Assembly: GCF_000820705.1 (NCBI RefSeq)
Contig: NZ_CCXI01000122.1
Coordinates: forward strand, 1 to 50,709
DNA length: 50,709 bases
Source of the DNA: Clostridium polynesiense
GTDB taxonomy: Bacteria > Bacillota > Clostridia > Clostridiales > Clostridiaceae
Direction: 5' to 3'
Part shown: piece by piece, positions 8,591 through 18,693 of the stretch
Position numbering within the stretch: position 1 is the first letter of the stretch
Layout: each line of letters begins with the position of its first letter
Notes under the pieces: model-generated
Database searches by the model: none
The model's input: only the letters and a program-made list of their open reading frames with translations
What the model was told of the DNA's origin: nothing
Program-made: the position numbers and the translations under genes

Positions 8591-10558
8591 TTAAATATAA
8601 TATCTTTCTATTACTATTAACATGGTATATAAAAGTGTCCAATTTATATAGACATACAAATACCTGTTAAAATTCACCCTAGACATCTGCACCTTTAGGT
8701 TTGGTATAAACATTAAAAGCAGTGGAATCACAGGTATAAAGTACCTCCCTTGAACTCCTGCTATAATTTCGTGCGCTACGGGAGTCCAACCTGCATAAAG
8801 GGATGAAAGAATAAGCAAGGCACTTGTAACAAATATGAATATAAATAAAATTCTCTGTTTTCTATGCTTCGGCATATCTGAAGTTACCGAAACAAAGATA
8901 GAAGTGAAAAATAATGAATATATAACAGAGTAAGGAAGCATTGTATCAAGCCAGCCTAAATTACCTATAGCACCCTCTATATAAGCCTCAGAATACATAA
9001 ATAAGGTATTCCTAATAATAAATGCATATCTGAAGGGATGGGTAAGAGCATATTTAATCTGCATTCCAGTATTTACTCCTAAAAAAGGAGCAAAATCTAA
9101 ACCAAGTCTAGTATCCACATACTTCATCCAAGATCCGGTTATTAATAAGCTTATTATACCAACCAATACTATAAAGATAACATAATGATTTCCATTCTTA
9201 AATCTTTCTTTGGGAATAAGAAAGAATATTAATACTATAGGAAGATATACTATTTTACTTAAGGTTATAAATACAGCCATAGCCAGAATTAATAATTTAT
9301 GCTTAATGTTAAGCTCCTCTTTAGATTCACTGAGGCTTAATGTATAGGCAATAAATAAAATGGATATTCCATTAAGCATAGCATCTGGAGATATTGACGC
9401 TGCCTGCTGAAGACATACAGGAAACAAAGCGGTGATTGCCAGTATATTTTTCCCGAAGGGAACAATTTTTAAAGCATATCGGATTAAAAGAGCCCAAACG
9501 ATGAGATTTGCCAGTCTGCCTAAGTAAAACACCATAAGTACAGGAAGATTTAATAAATTTCCTAAAGCTATACCTATACTTTGAGGTATATACTGAACAG
9601 GAGCATATACAGCAGCGCTGGGGTAAACATAAAATTCCTTATCTTTTTTATTTAGAGGTTCCTTTAAAGCTTCCTTAAAACCTTCAAAATTGACTTTTTC
9701 ATAAGGATTAAAAGATATTCTTTTAGCTTCCAATAAGTCTTCCATCTTTTGTATACTCTTAGGTAAATAGCTGCCTACCCCTTCAGAGGTGTTATCTGTT
9801 ACCATTCCTCCTTGTGAAATCTCATAAGCTCTGTAAAAATGAACAGGTTCGTCAGGAGCCTGAAGAGGAGGCATAATTAACATCATAATTATTCCAAAAG
9901 CCAGAATCAGCGTAAACACTACGTTTTCTATCTTAAAACTTTTTATCCTGCAAGCAATGTACCAGAAAAACACAAGACCTAGGAGACCTATAAATATAAT
10001 AATGACAGTATAAGTTCTTGGATAAGCTTCCTTACTGTTTATTTTTAATGCCATATCTCCGCTTTCTGATTTTCCGTTTAAATATAAATATCCATCCTTA
10101 TAAGCATCGGATTTGCTTTTATATATAGTAACAGAATTATTGTAGTCAGCATCTGGAATCTTTATATAAAAATAATACTCCCTGTTTTTTGTATTTTTTA
10201 AATTATTGAATTTAAATTTATGGTACTCATTATCTTTAACTAAAAAGGCATCCTCATTATGTACTTCTATAATTTGTCCTGTCTCATTATCCTTGATTCC
10301 ATATTCAATAGTACTAAAATTATTTCTTCCAAATGTCCCCATCAACACTTCAACTGAAGAAATATTATCTTCATTTGATATAAAACTTTGTCCTACTTCA
10401 ATTGCTCCATATATTTCTCCTATTACTTCTTCTCCTAGATTTTGAACAGTATTGTTATATTCATGTTTTGAAGATATCTTATAAAATAATTCTCCAAATT
10501 GAAAAAGTACAAATAAAAGAAGAGCAAGAGTAAAAATAAACAAACTTTTTCTCTTCAT
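8591..10558 (-). CDS. DUF2142 multi-pass membrane protein with extracytoplasmic beta-sandwich
   Basis: The 655-residue protein has an N-terminal membrane segment (about 6-27), a soluble region (about 30-178), then roughly eleven hydrophobic helices. MPPLQAPDEPVHFYRAYE after an early helix is the hallmark of DUF2142, a GT-C-like family that has an acidic DE pair at the first extracytoplasmic loop. Such proteins are presumed to use polyprenyl-phosphate sugars. The soluble insert (GQSF, SSVEV, EYYFYIK, NSVTIYKS, SESGDM) is clearly related to a module in the operon's fusion glycosyltransferase. It could be the enzyme that transfers the sugar made ready by the DPM1-like gene downstream, but acceptor and reaction are unknown. 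Confidence 0.82.
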   Translation of the reverse strand: MKRKSLFIFTLALLLFVLFQFGELFYKISSKHEYNNTVQNLGEEVIGEIYGAIEVGQSFISNEDNISSVEVLMGTFGRNNFSTIEYGIKDNETGQIIEVHNEDAFLVKDNEYHKFKFNNLKNTKNREYYFYIKIPDADYNNSVTIYKSKSDAYKDGYLYLNGKSESGDMALKINSKEAYPRTYTVIIIFIGLLGLVFFWYIACRIKSFKIENVVFTLILAFGIIMMLIMPPLQAPDEPVHFYRAYEISQGGMVTDNTSEGVGSYLPKSIQKMEDLLEAKRISFNPYEKVNFEGFKEALKEPLNKKDKEFYVYPSAAVYAPVQYIPQSIGIALGNLLNLPVLMVFYLGRLANLIVWALLIRYALKIVPFGKNILAITALFPVCLQQAASISPDAMLNGISILFIAYTLSLSESKEELNIKHKLLILAMAVFITLSKIVYLPIVLIFFLIPKERFKNGNHYVIFIVLVGIISLLITGSWMKYVDTRLGLDFAPFLGVNTGMQIKYALTHPFRYAFIIRNTLFMYSEAYIEGAIGNLGWLDTMLPYSVIYSLFFTSIFVSVTSDMPKHRKQRILFIFIFVTSALLILSSLYAGWTPVAHEIIAGVQGRYFIPVIPLLLMFIPNLKVQMSRVNFNRYLYVYINWTLLYTMLIVIERYYI

Positions 10559-10629
10559 TATGTCCTCCTAATTAACTTTAAAAAGGGAGCGGTATCTCCT
10601 TATTATAATTAAATATAATATAAGCTCCA

Positions 10630-11946
10630 TTATCTTTTAATGAGCTTTTTAATAATCCTTTTAATCTTATTTTTAGCCCTTACATAATAATATTTTAGTT
10701 TCTTGGATAAGCTCTCTTTATAATTAAAATTAACCTTAAGCTGCTTATCCTGAGAAATATATGGTGCTTTGCAAAAATTTCTCAAATCTTCTACAGCATT
10801 TTTCCACTTATATTCCTCTTTAAGCTTTTCAATATTTTCTCTGCATTTATTATAAAGGTCTTTATCCTCTAAAAGCTTCAAGATCACTTCTGCAAGCTCT
10901 TCAGCATTCTTTTCATCATGGCACAGACCTATATTTTCTCTTTCCGCCATTTCTGCCATAAAATCTCCTCTGGTTAATATCATGGGCAGATTACACCATA
11001 AATAATCAAGTATCCTGGTTCTGAAGGAAAATCTTGTTTCTAAATTATTAAAATATGTACTTATGCCAATGTCGGACTCTAAGAGGTAATTTTGTCTTTC
11101 TTCATAGGGTACCCAGTCATTAAAAGATATATTTTTATCAAATAAGTCATATTTTTTACTTAATTCTATGCACTGCTCTGCAGTGGAAATATCTATGTTA
11201 ACAGTAGGGTGACCTATACCCATGAAAAAGAGCTTAACGTCCTGACGGGTATTTTTTATAATATTCATGGCTTCAATAAGGGTAAGAGGGTCAAACCAGT
11301 TCCAGATTCCCCCTCCCCATATTATAACCTTATCTTCTTCAGCGATATTTTTCCATACTCCCTTTAATACCTTTTTAGTCTTTATAGGAGCTTCATTATT
11401 TAACCCGAAGGGAACCACACCAATAAGCTTTTTCATATTGACATCTTCATTATAGGTGGCGGGATTCACCCTGTTCACCGCTGCAAGCATTCCCATCCAA
11501 TAATCCTTCTGCTTTTCACTGGCACAGATAAAAAAGTCTCCCTGAGCAAGCTGCTCTAAGATAAGCTCTAAATCCGTCTCATGATAATCTATTCTGTCTC
11601 TTAAACTCATATTTTTCCTAAGCTCAAGATTTTCAAGGGTAATAGGATCATATATATCCACAGCTATGGGCTTATTAATTTTTTTAAGAAAGGGGTACAG
11701 CCTTAAGGCTATCCCCTGTATTACTATAGAATCTGAAGCTTCACAGGCTTCCTTCAGCTCTGAAATATCTCCCTTAATAACCTTAAAGTCATATTCACTA
11801 AAATCTATATCTGTTTCTTTATTTGGAACAAACAATGTGACCTCAAGAGAGCAGGAAAGCTCCTTTGCAAAATTAAAATATCTTATACCCGGTCCTGCCA
11901 TTTTTTTTGCAATGATATCGGGACTTATAAGAGTTACTTTTTTCAT
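10630..11946 (-). CDS. Glycosyltransferase family 4
   Basis: The 438-residue GT-B enzyme opens with KVTLISPDIIAKKMAGPGIR, a form seen in GT4 enzymes of surface-polysaccharide loci. The C-terminal Rossmann half has WGGGIWNWFDPLTLIEA and then FSFRTRILDYLWCNLPMILT, the donor-binding region. The tail (about 405-438) is very basic and may bind the inner membrane face. It is a close paralogue of the C-terminal half of the neighbouring fusion enzyme and overlaps that gene's spacing by a single base, which suggests local duplication. Nucleotide-sugar donor unknown. Confidence 0.87.
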   Translation of the reverse strand: MKKVTLISPDIIAKKMAGPGIRYFNFAKELSCSLEVTLFVPNKETDIDFSEYDFKVIKGDISELKEACEASDSIVIQGIALRLYPFLKKINKPIAVDIYDPITLENLELRKNMSLRDRIDYHETDLELILEQLAQGDFFICASEKQKDYWMGMLAAVNRVNPATYNEDVNMKKLIGVVPFGLNNEAPIKTKKVLKGVWKNIAEEDKVIIWGGGIWNWFDPLTLIEAMNIIKNTRQDVKLFFMGIGHPTVNIDISTAEQCIELSKKYDLFDKNISFNDWVPYEERQNYLLESDIGISTYFNNLETRFSFRTRILDYLWCNLPMILTRGDFMAEMAERENIGLCHDEKNAEELAEVILKLLEDKDLYNKCRENIEKLKEEYKWKNAVEDLRNFCKAPYISQDKQLKVNFNYKESLSKKLKYYYVRAKNKIKRIIKKLIKR

Positions 11947-11947
11947 A

Positions 11948-14900
11948 TTACTTTCTCCTAAACAGCTTTTTAAGTAGTGATACAGGTTTTTTCACTATTC
12001 TTAGCCTCTTGTTTCTATTTTGAATCCAGCTATTTATATTGTTGACATTTATTAATAGGTCAGAAATACAACGCTTCATTTCACCTAGCTCTGCTGAATT
12101 TACTCCTGTTCCTGTCTTTCTTACCACTCTTGCATTATTGATTATTTTATGCAGCTCTTCCATAGAAAGCTGGGATAAAGGATTATTATTTCCTGAAATA
12201 TCCGGCAGTGTTATACCTGCAGCTAAAGGCTTAATAGAAAAGATAACCTCTGTCCTGAAGGTCAAATTACCACTTTCAAGCTCCCCGTCCTTCCAAATTG
12301 AACCATAGGCATTTTCTGAAGAACTCTTCCATAAAGTAATGCTGTTACCCTCTGAAGCACCTTGACTTTCAAAGTAGAAATAAAAATCTCTTCCTTCTGA
12401 GTTAAGTATAGGATCAAAGGTAATATTAATCCAGGTATTATCAACAAGATCCAAAGCATTAAACTCTTTTTCTGCAACTAAAATATCTGTAGCCGCATCA
12501 AAAAGCTTAAAATTCAGCATATGGTTATTCGTTCTTTTATATGTGGCAATGAACACTTCAACTGCAGTTAAATTTGGATACCTGCATCTAAATTTTTGTC
12601 CTATTTTTTCTTTATTTGTGAATTCTCCCGTTACTGAATCCTTTGCTGCCTGTTCTATATCCCAGAAGCTTTCTAAATTTCTGGATAGTGACTTTTTCAC
12701 AGGATTGTTACAGAAATCAATAAGAGGTTTTGTCACCTTATCCCACTTATAATTTTCTCTGTAGGTATCAATGTTAGCTCTGCAGTTTTCATAAAACTCT
12801 TTGTCATCGCAGAGCTTTATAAGAGCATTTTTCATATCCTCAGTATTTTCATAGCCTACCACCAAACCTAAATTATGCTTTTCTACCTCTGAAGCAAAAT
12901 AATCTCCTTCAGTAGCTATGATAGGCAGTCTTGCCCATAAGTAATCAAGTATTCTGGTTCTGAAGGAAAATCTGGTTTCAAGATTTTTGAAATGACAGCT
13001 TACTCCTCCATAGGATTCAAGAAGAAAATTTTGCCTATCTTCATAATCTACCCAGTCCATGTTAAAGAATATGTATTTATCCTTTATGCCAAGCTCCTCT
13101 GCAAGCTCTATGGCTTTATTAGTCATTTCCATTTCAGGAACTGCAGGGTTAGGGTGCTTAACTCCTAAGAAAAACAGCTTAATATCATCTCTTTCCTTAG
13201 AAATCTCATAAATAGCTTTAATAATTGTCAGGGGATCAAACCAATTCCATATTCCCCCTCCCCAAATAAACACCTTATCCTCAGGCTTTAAATTGCCTAC
13301 CTTCTCTCCCATAGCACTTCTGGTGTGCTTAGGCTCTTCAACGCTTATGCCAAAAGGAACGCTTCCTATAAGCTTACTTAAATCAGAAGATAGATCGTAT
13401 TCTTCAGGAGTAATTTTTCTAAGAGCTGCCAACATACCAATCCAGAAGTTCATTTGAGCTTCACTGGCGCATATAAAATAATCTCCCAGTTCCAGCTGAT
13501 CAATCTGCACCTTGGAGGTTATTTCATTGTCCGCTACCCTTATACGCATATCCTTATTTTTATATATCTCAAGATTTTCTATAACAAAAGGATCATATAT
13601 ATCCACTATAAGAACCTTATTCCTGCTTGTATCTTTAAGCTCCGGAACCTGCTCCATAATTGTACCGTGAAGTATGATTATATCGCTGTCATTGGCTAAA
13701 GAAGCTACAGACTGAGGTGCTTGAGGGTTATATTCAATAAGAGTAAGGTACGCACTGTTCATTTCAGGGCTTACTGGGTTAGGTACAGCTAATACCACAT
13801 CGTTATCTACTGCAAGCTGTTTTCCGAATTCCCAGTACCTTATGCCAGGTCCAGCCATCTTTTTACCTACCTTATCCCCCGCTATTAAGAGTATCTTCCT
13901 TCTAAATTTAGTATTAAATACCTTATCAACTTTAAAAGTATCCATTATACTTTGGATATTTTTAAGATACTCAAAATCGTGGAAATATTTTAAAGGGAAA
14001 GGAAGAAGAGGTCTTGTAAATAAATGCGCTAAATCCTCGTCTCTTACCTTTCTGTTTGACTGTATAAATTCACGCTTTTTAGACATCACAGATATATTTT
14101 TTAATAATTCATTTAATGCCACTAAAGTAGTGAAGTTTTCATCATCGCAGTTAACAATCTGCTCAGGGCTTTCCATAGACTTAATATCATATGCTTCACC
14201 ATTTATATTTAAATCCTTTTGAAGCCTGTTAGCTGCTAAAAGTATAGAGCTTAAAATTATATTAAAGTTGTCATTGGAATAATTTTTGTATATGGAAAAT
14301 AATGCATTTCTTTCAAAAAGAGCCTTCATTTTATTTTGATTAAAACTCTTTGAAGTACTGTTATGCTTGTGATAGCATATAGAATTAGCACTAAATCTAA
14401 CCTTATAGCCTAAAACCCACAGTCTCCAGCCTAAATCTGTATCTTCATAATAAGCAAAATAATCCTCGTCAAAGCCTCCTATTTCTAAAAAAACCTTCTT
14501 ATCTATAAGTAAAGCTCCTCCGCAGGCAAAAAGTATATCTCTGTCAGTATTATACTTGCTATTTGCTTCCTTAATAGGCATTCCATAGTCATCCTGGTAA
14601 CCAAAACCCATGAAGTTTACTGCTCCTCCGGCAAAGTCCAGCTTTGTACCGTCCCAATTTAATATTTTGCTTCCTACACAGGCATAGCTTTCATCACCGG
14701 CATCCTCCAAAGTCTTAAGCATTGTTCTAAGCCAGTCCTTGTTTACTCTCATATCATTATTTATCAAAGCAAGATATTCGCCTTCTGCAATAGCTGCTCC
14801 CTGATTATTGGGCTTTGCAAATCCAAGATTACTTTCATTTTTAATTATCTTTACTTTAGAAAAATTCTTTTTAACAAACTCTATTGATCCATCCTTAGAA

Positions 14901-15031
14901 CCGTTGTCAACCATAACAATTTCAAGCTTTTCCTTTGGATAATCCAAATCATATATGGTTTCAAAGCATTCTTTAAGATGATGTTTTCCATTATAGTTAA
15001 CAATAATAAAACTTACCTTAGGTTCCTTCAT
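11948..15031 (-). CDS. GT2-GT4 fusion glycosyltransferase with beta-sandwich domain
   Basis: The 1027-residue protein holds two catalytic domains. Residues about 1-300 are a GT2 domain (SFIIVNYNGK, VDNGSKDGS, ALINNDM, YYEDTDLGWR). Residues about 385-790 are a GT4 domain (KKMAGPGIRYWEFG, WGGGIWNWFDPLT, FSFRTRILDYLW). A beta-sandwich module follows at about 835-955 (GQKF, LTAVEVF, DFYFYFES, NSITLWKS, LESGNL), then a helical, basic C-terminus. Such a protein could add two consecutive sugars of a repeat unit. The sandwich may hold the growing chain (inference). The start MKEPKVSF is the only sensible one. The next gene encodes a stand-alone paralogue of its GT4 half. Confidence 0.9.
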   Translation of the reverse strand: MKEPKVSFIIVNYNGKHHLKECFETIYDLDYPKEKLEIVMVDNGSKDGSIEFVKKNFSKVKIIKNESNLGFAKPNNQGAAIAEGEYLALINNDMRVNKDWLRTMLKTLEDAGDESYACVGSKILNWDGTKLDFAGGAVNFMGFGYQDDYGMPIKEANSKYNTDRDILFACGGALLIDKKVFLEIGGFDEDYFAYYEDTDLGWRLWVLGYKVRFSANSICYHKHNSTSKSFNQNKMKALFERNALFSIYKNYSNDNFNIILSSILLAANRLQKDLNINGEAYDIKSMESPEQIVNCDDENFTTLVALNELLKNISVMSKKREFIQSNRKVRDEDLAHLFTRPLLPFPLKYFHDFEYLKNIQSIMDTFKVDKVFNTKFRRKILLIAGDKVGKKMAGPGIRYWEFGKQLAVDNDVVLAVPNPVSPEMNSAYLTLIEYNPQAPQSVASLANDSDIIILHGTIMEQVPELKDTSRNKVLIVDIYDPFVIENLEIYKNKDMRIRVADNEITSKVQIDQLELGDYFICASEAQMNFWIGMLAALRKITPEEYDLSSDLSKLIGSVPFGISVEEPKHTRSAMGEKVGNLKPEDKVFIWGGGIWNWFDPLTIIKAIYEISKERDDIKLFFLGVKHPNPAVPEMEMTNKAIELAEELGIKDKYIFFNMDWVDYEDRQNFLLESYGGVSCHFKNLETRFSFRTRILDYLWARLPIIATEGDYFASEVEKHNLGLVVGYENTEDMKNALIKLCDDKEFYENCRANIDTYRENYKWDKVTKPLIDFCNNPVKKSLSRNLESFWDIEQAAKDSVTGEFTNKEKIGQKFRCRYPNLTAVEVFIATYKRTNNHMLNFKLFDAATDILVAEKEFNALDLVDNTWINITFDPILNSEGRDFYFYFESQGASEGNSITLWKSSSENAYGSIWKDGELESGNLTFRTEVIFSIKPLAAGITLPDISGNNNPLSQLSMEELHKIINNARVVRKTGTGVNSAELGEMKRCISDLLINVNNINSWIQNRNKRLRIVKKPVSLLKKLFRRK

Positions 15032-15052
15032 AAATTATGCACCGACTTTCTA

Positions 15053-16537
15053 TTACTTGATTAAATCCATTATAAATACCTGCAGCATTTTCCTAAGCTC
15101 TAAATTTTCTTTTTTAAGACTGTTATACTCTTCTGCAGAAATCATATTTTCCCCAGATTTTAATTTCTTTTTATAATCCTCTTCAATATTTCTAAATGCT
15201 TTGTGTTTTTCTCTATAGTATTTTCCCAAATTATATTTTTCTCTAAGCTGCATTTCCATAGAATTTAATATACTGAAATCCTCTGCTGCTTTCCTTATAT
15301 GAAATTCTTCCCCGTAATATGTAATCTTCGTATAAGGGATTCCTTCTTCATTTAAATATAGGGAAAAGCCCTCCTGTTCATTTAAATCCGTTTCAATTTT
15401 AAAATATAAGTTTTCTTGAGATAAATACAAACTTCCTAAATCCACTTCATAAAATTCATTATCATTCACATTTATAGAACTAATGGTTTTCTTTGCAACA
15501 ACCTGCTTTTCCTTTTGATTATATAAGGTAATATCTATCTTTCCCTTAGTTACTTTATTGTGTGTCCCAAAAAGAAATGAAATGCTCTTTAAATGTCTGG
15601 AAGGGGATATAAGCTTAAACTCCAAAGGAGCTTCACTGCTTACTTTTTTACTTACCTTACCTGTATTTTTCCCATTGAATTCACTTATAAGCATTTTTTT
15701 ATAGCTTTCTAACCGGCTGTTTAATCCTGCAGCGGAGTCGTCCTTATCTATCCTTTTTAGAAGGAAGATATTTTGAAAGGTCTCCAGTGAAGGATTAGCA
15801 GTATATATAAAATCATAAAGGTATGGAAACCTGTTTTTCAGATTTTCTGCAAGCTCGGTTCTATGAGTGGTACATCCTATTTTTTCTACATCCAGCTTAA
15901 ATCCTTTAAAAAAGCTGTTGGAAGTGTAAATCCATTCAAAGAAGGATTTTTCTGTATAGAACTTTGCATGGGTATTATCTAAAATCCCTTTATCAGAGTA
16001 ATTAAACCTTTCCTCTATAAGATTCAAAATAATATCCATATTGCTTATATTAGGAATAGAAACCACAATTTTTCCTTCATGCTTAAGGAGCGCTCCCAGA
16101 AGGTTTAATGCTTCTGTAGGATATTGAAAATGCTCTATAACATCTGCACAGATTATATAATCAAATTTTACCTTAGAAGATATTAGTCTGTTAAGCTCTT
16201 CATGAGGTATTTCTTTATCACTTATGTGATAATCCTTTACTTCATCTAAATTTATATTGTAAGCATCCTCATAAAAGCCTTTTTCTTTAACTTCTTTTAA
16301 TGCTGTTTCATCTATATCTATTCCATAAACGCTGCAGTTTCTGTTTTTTATAAGCCATTCTCCTATATAGCCGAAGGAGCAGCCTACGTCCAGCACTGTA
16401 GTTCCAGGCTCTACCGCATCTACCACTAAGGTAAGAGAATTATTCCTATTGTTAAGGTCTATATTTTCTGCAGCATTTTCATAATGCTTTTCTTCTCTAT
16501 CGTAAAGCTTATTGTAGCTTGCATTTCCTAATTCCAA
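15053..16537 (-). CDS. SAM-dependent methyltransferase with C-terminal beta-domain and coiled coil
   Basis: The 494-residue protein has a class I methyltransferase domain at about 30-200: VLDVGCSFGYIGEWL is the SAM-binding glycine motif, YGIDIDETAL the acidic motif II, and YIICADVIEHF motif IV. Residues about 305-425 look like a beta-sandwich (RHLKSISFLFGTHNKV, LYFKIETDL) that may be distantly related to the modules in the fusion GT and the DUF2142 protein. The C-terminus (about 435-494) is predicted to be a coiled coil. Lying beside Wzm/Wzt, it could cap or mark the polymer by methylation for export, as WbdD does in E. coli O9a, but here this is inference from context. Confidence 0.83.
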   Translation of the reverse strand: MELGNASYNKLYDREEKHYENAAENIDLNNRNNSLTLVVDAVEPGTTVLDVGCSFGYIGEWLIKNRNCSVYGIDIDETALKEVKEKGFYEDAYNINLDEVKDYHISDKEIPHEELNRLISSKVKFDYIICADVIEHFQYPTEALNLLGALLKHEGKIVVSIPNISNMDIILNLIEERFNYSDKGILDNTHAKFYTEKSFFEWIYTSNSFFKGFKLDVEKIGCTTHRTELAENLKNRFPYLYDFIYTANPSLETFQNIFLLKRIDKDDSAAGLNSRLESYKKMLISEFNGKNTGKVSKKVSSEAPLEFKLISPSRHLKSISFLFGTHNKVTKGKIDITLYNQKEKQVVAKKTISSINVNDNEFYEVDLGSLYLSQENLYFKIETDLNEQEGFSLYLNEEGIPYTKITYYGEEFHIRKAAEDFSILNSMEMQLREKYNLGKYYREKHKAFRNIEEDYKKKLKSGENMISAEEYNSLKKENLELRKMLQVFIMDLIK

Positions 16538-16563
16538 AGCTATACCTCCTTATTGGATAAACC

Positions 16564-17847
16564 TTAAAGATTCCAATCACAATCCACCCTTATCTTACCG
16601 GTATCAGTTCTTTCATCTTGTATAATCTGGAAGTAAAAATGTCTTTCCCTAAAATCATATTGATCCGTTTCATCGGAATTATGCAGTGCTGCTGTAAAAT
16701 AATATTTCCCTTTAAGGAATCTTTGGTTTCTTATGGTTAGTTTGATGTGGTTATTTTCTTTAATGTCTGTGATTATTAAGCCGTCATTTTTACAGTTATG
16801 CCCCACTAAATGCCAATCCTCTTCACTGTATATAGCAAATCCAAAGACAGCATCACTAACCTCCTTATTCTTTTTAAATTCTACATTTACACTTATGCTT
16901 TCACCAGGGTAGAAATTATTTCTCACGTGACCAGAACTATCGGAGAAAAACACCTTGGTTATTTCTAATTTTTTATTTCCAAATCTATTGGTGCCTACAT
17001 ACTCCTGAGCTTCATGAATATCCAGGTTATAATCTACTTCCTTTATCTCAAAGCCCTTTCCCTTCATTTCATTGATTTCCTGCTCTACCTGCACCTTATC
17101 TTCATCATTGGAATAAACCAGTTTCATATATAAACCTATCATCTGCTCAGGGGTACCCTCCAGCATGATTCCGCCTCTTTTAATAAAAAATACCCTATCG
17201 CAGATTTTTCTTACTGTACTCATATCATGAGATACAAAAACGATAGTTTTTCCATCTCGCTTAAAGGATAAAATCTTATCAATACATTTCTTTTGAAAAT
17301 TCTCGTCACCAACTGCTAAAACCTCATCGATGAGAAGTATATCGGGATCTACATTAATAGCTACAGCAAAAGCAAGACGCATATACATACCTGAAGAATA
17401 GTTTTTAACAGGCATATCCATAAAATTGCTGAGCTCTGAAAACTCTACAATGCTGTCATATTGACGGCTTATTTCTTCCTTGCTTAAGCCTAATATTGAT
17501 CCATAAAGATAAACATTTTCTCTACCAGTAAGATCCGGCTGAAAACCTGCACCTATCTCTAAAAGGGCAGAAACCTTTCCCTTTACTTCTATTTCACCCT
17601 TATCCGGATAAAGTATCTTTGATATAAGCTTTAATGTAGTACTTTTTCCTGTACCATTTTCTCCAATTATACCTATAGTTTCTCCTTGTTTTATCTGGAA
17701 ACTGGCATCTTCTAATACAGAAAATTCTTTTACCTCAAGCTTGTTTCTGCTTAAAACCTTGTTTATAAATTTTTCTTTAATAGAATAGCTTCTATTTTGA
17801 TATATTTTAAAGTGTTTACTTACATTTTTAAATTCTATTACAGTCAT
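16564..17847 (-). CDS. Polysaccharide ABC exporter ATPase with C-terminal carbohydrate-binding domain
   Basis: The 427-residue protein has an N-terminal ATPase (about 1-240) with Walker A GENGTGKST, signature YSSGMYMRLAFA, Walker B ILLIDEVLAVGDE and switch His in FVSHDMS. The ATPase resembles Wzt/TagH/RfbB. A C-terminal part (about 265-427) resembles Wzt-C beta-sandwich domains: FFSDSSGHVRNNFYPGESISV, an IYSEEDWHLVGHN core, and LKGKYYFTAALH. In known systems the C-terminal domain recognises the finished glycan before export. The gene starts 21 bp after the permease gene, and together they form the exporter. The presence of a C-terminal domain suggests export of a full-length polymer that carries a terminal modification. 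Confidence 0.92.
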   Translation of the reverse strand: MTVIEFKNVSKHFKIYQNRSYSIKEKFINKVLSRNKLEVKEFSVLEDASFQIKQGETIGIIGENGTGKSTTLKLISKILYPDKGEIEVKGKVSALLEIGAGFQPDLTGRENVYLYGSILGLSKEEISRQYDSIVEFSELSNFMDMPVKNYSSGMYMRLAFAVAINVDPDILLIDEVLAVGDENFQKKCIDKILSFKRDGKTIVFVSHDMSTVRKICDRVFFIKRGGIMLEGTPEQMIGLYMKLVYSNDEDKVQVEQEINEMKGKGFEIKEVDYNLDIHEAQEYVGTNRFGNKKLEITKVFFSDSSGHVRNNFYPGESISVNVEFKKNKEVSDAVFGFAIYSEEDWHLVGHNCKNDGLIITDIKENNHIKLTIRNQRFLKGKYYFTAALHNSDETDQYDFRERHFYFQIIQDERTDTGKIRVDCDWNL

Positions 17848-17868
17848 AAGTATCTCCTACTTTATACA

Positions 17869-18645
17869 TTATATTGTTTCGGCAAAACTTTTTTCAATAC
17901 TTCTAAATACCTTCGAGCCTATAAACATAAGTATTACAGCATAAGCGGTCATCCCTGCAAAGAAATGAATGCTTGGTACAGTATTATAAAGTACTGTAGA
18001 TCTTACACTTTCTACCACTAAAGCTAAAGGGTTTAAGAGTATTATCCCTCTAAACTGTGCCGGTATTAAATCTAAGGAATACACTATTGGAGTCAAATAA
18101 AACCATGCCATAAAAATTATTTCCACAAAATGAGAAACATCTCTGTAAATTACATTTAATGAGGATAGTATAAGGCTTAAACCTATAGTTATCCCCAACA
18201 ATAAAATCAGAACTATTGGCAGAAGTATTATGGCAGCACCAATCTTTATTTTAAATACCATAATAGCCAAAAACAGTACTATAAAAGTTATTAAAAAGTT
18301 TATAAAGTTAGAAAAAATCATTGATAGTGGAATGATTTCTCTAGGAAAATATACCTTTTTAACAAGATTCCCATTACTTACAATGGAAGTAGTAGCTGAA
18401 TTTATCGAGTTTTGAAAAAAGGTCCATGGCAGAAGTCCTGCCAGCAGCACCACAGCGAAGTTTTCTGTAGTTACCCTTAAAACATATTTAAACGCAAAGG
18501 TATATACCAGCATCATCATAAGCGGGTTTAAGAAGGACCAAAAAAATCCCAATACGGAGTTTTTGTATTTAAGCTTCAATTCCTTTACAGTAAGGTTTTG
18601 CAGAAGCTCTTTATATTTTAATATTTCCTTTATTCGCTGTATCAT
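17869..18645 (-). CDS. Polysaccharide ABC exporter permease (Wzm/TagG type)
   Basis: The 258-residue membrane protein has about six hydrophobic helices. It begins with an amphipathic N-terminus (IKEILKYKELLQNLTVKELK), and KYKNSVLGFFWSFLNPL is characteristic of ABC-2 permeases of O-antigen and teichoic acid exporters. With the downstream ATPase it should move lipid-linked polysaccharide across the membrane. A start ATG at 18645 is preceded by AAAGGTG. A 106-bp spacer with a long inverted repeat separates it from rfbC. Confidence 0.93.
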   Translation of the reverse strand: MIQRIKEILKYKELLQNLTVKELKLKYKNSVLGFFWSFLNPLMMMLVYTFAFKYVLRVTTENFAVVLLAGLLPWTFFQNSINSATTSIVSNGNLVKKVYFPREIIPLSMIFSNFINFLITFIVLFLAIMVFKIKIGAAIILLPIVLILLLGITIGLSLILSSLNVIYRDVSHFVEIIFMAWFYLTPIVYSLDLIPAQFRGIILLNPLALVVESVRSTVLYNTVPSIHFFAGMTAYAVILMFIGSKVFRSIEKSFAETI

Positions 18646-18693
18646 TTAATCACCTTTTAAAGTATATTTTAACAATTAGCATTAATAAGAGTT

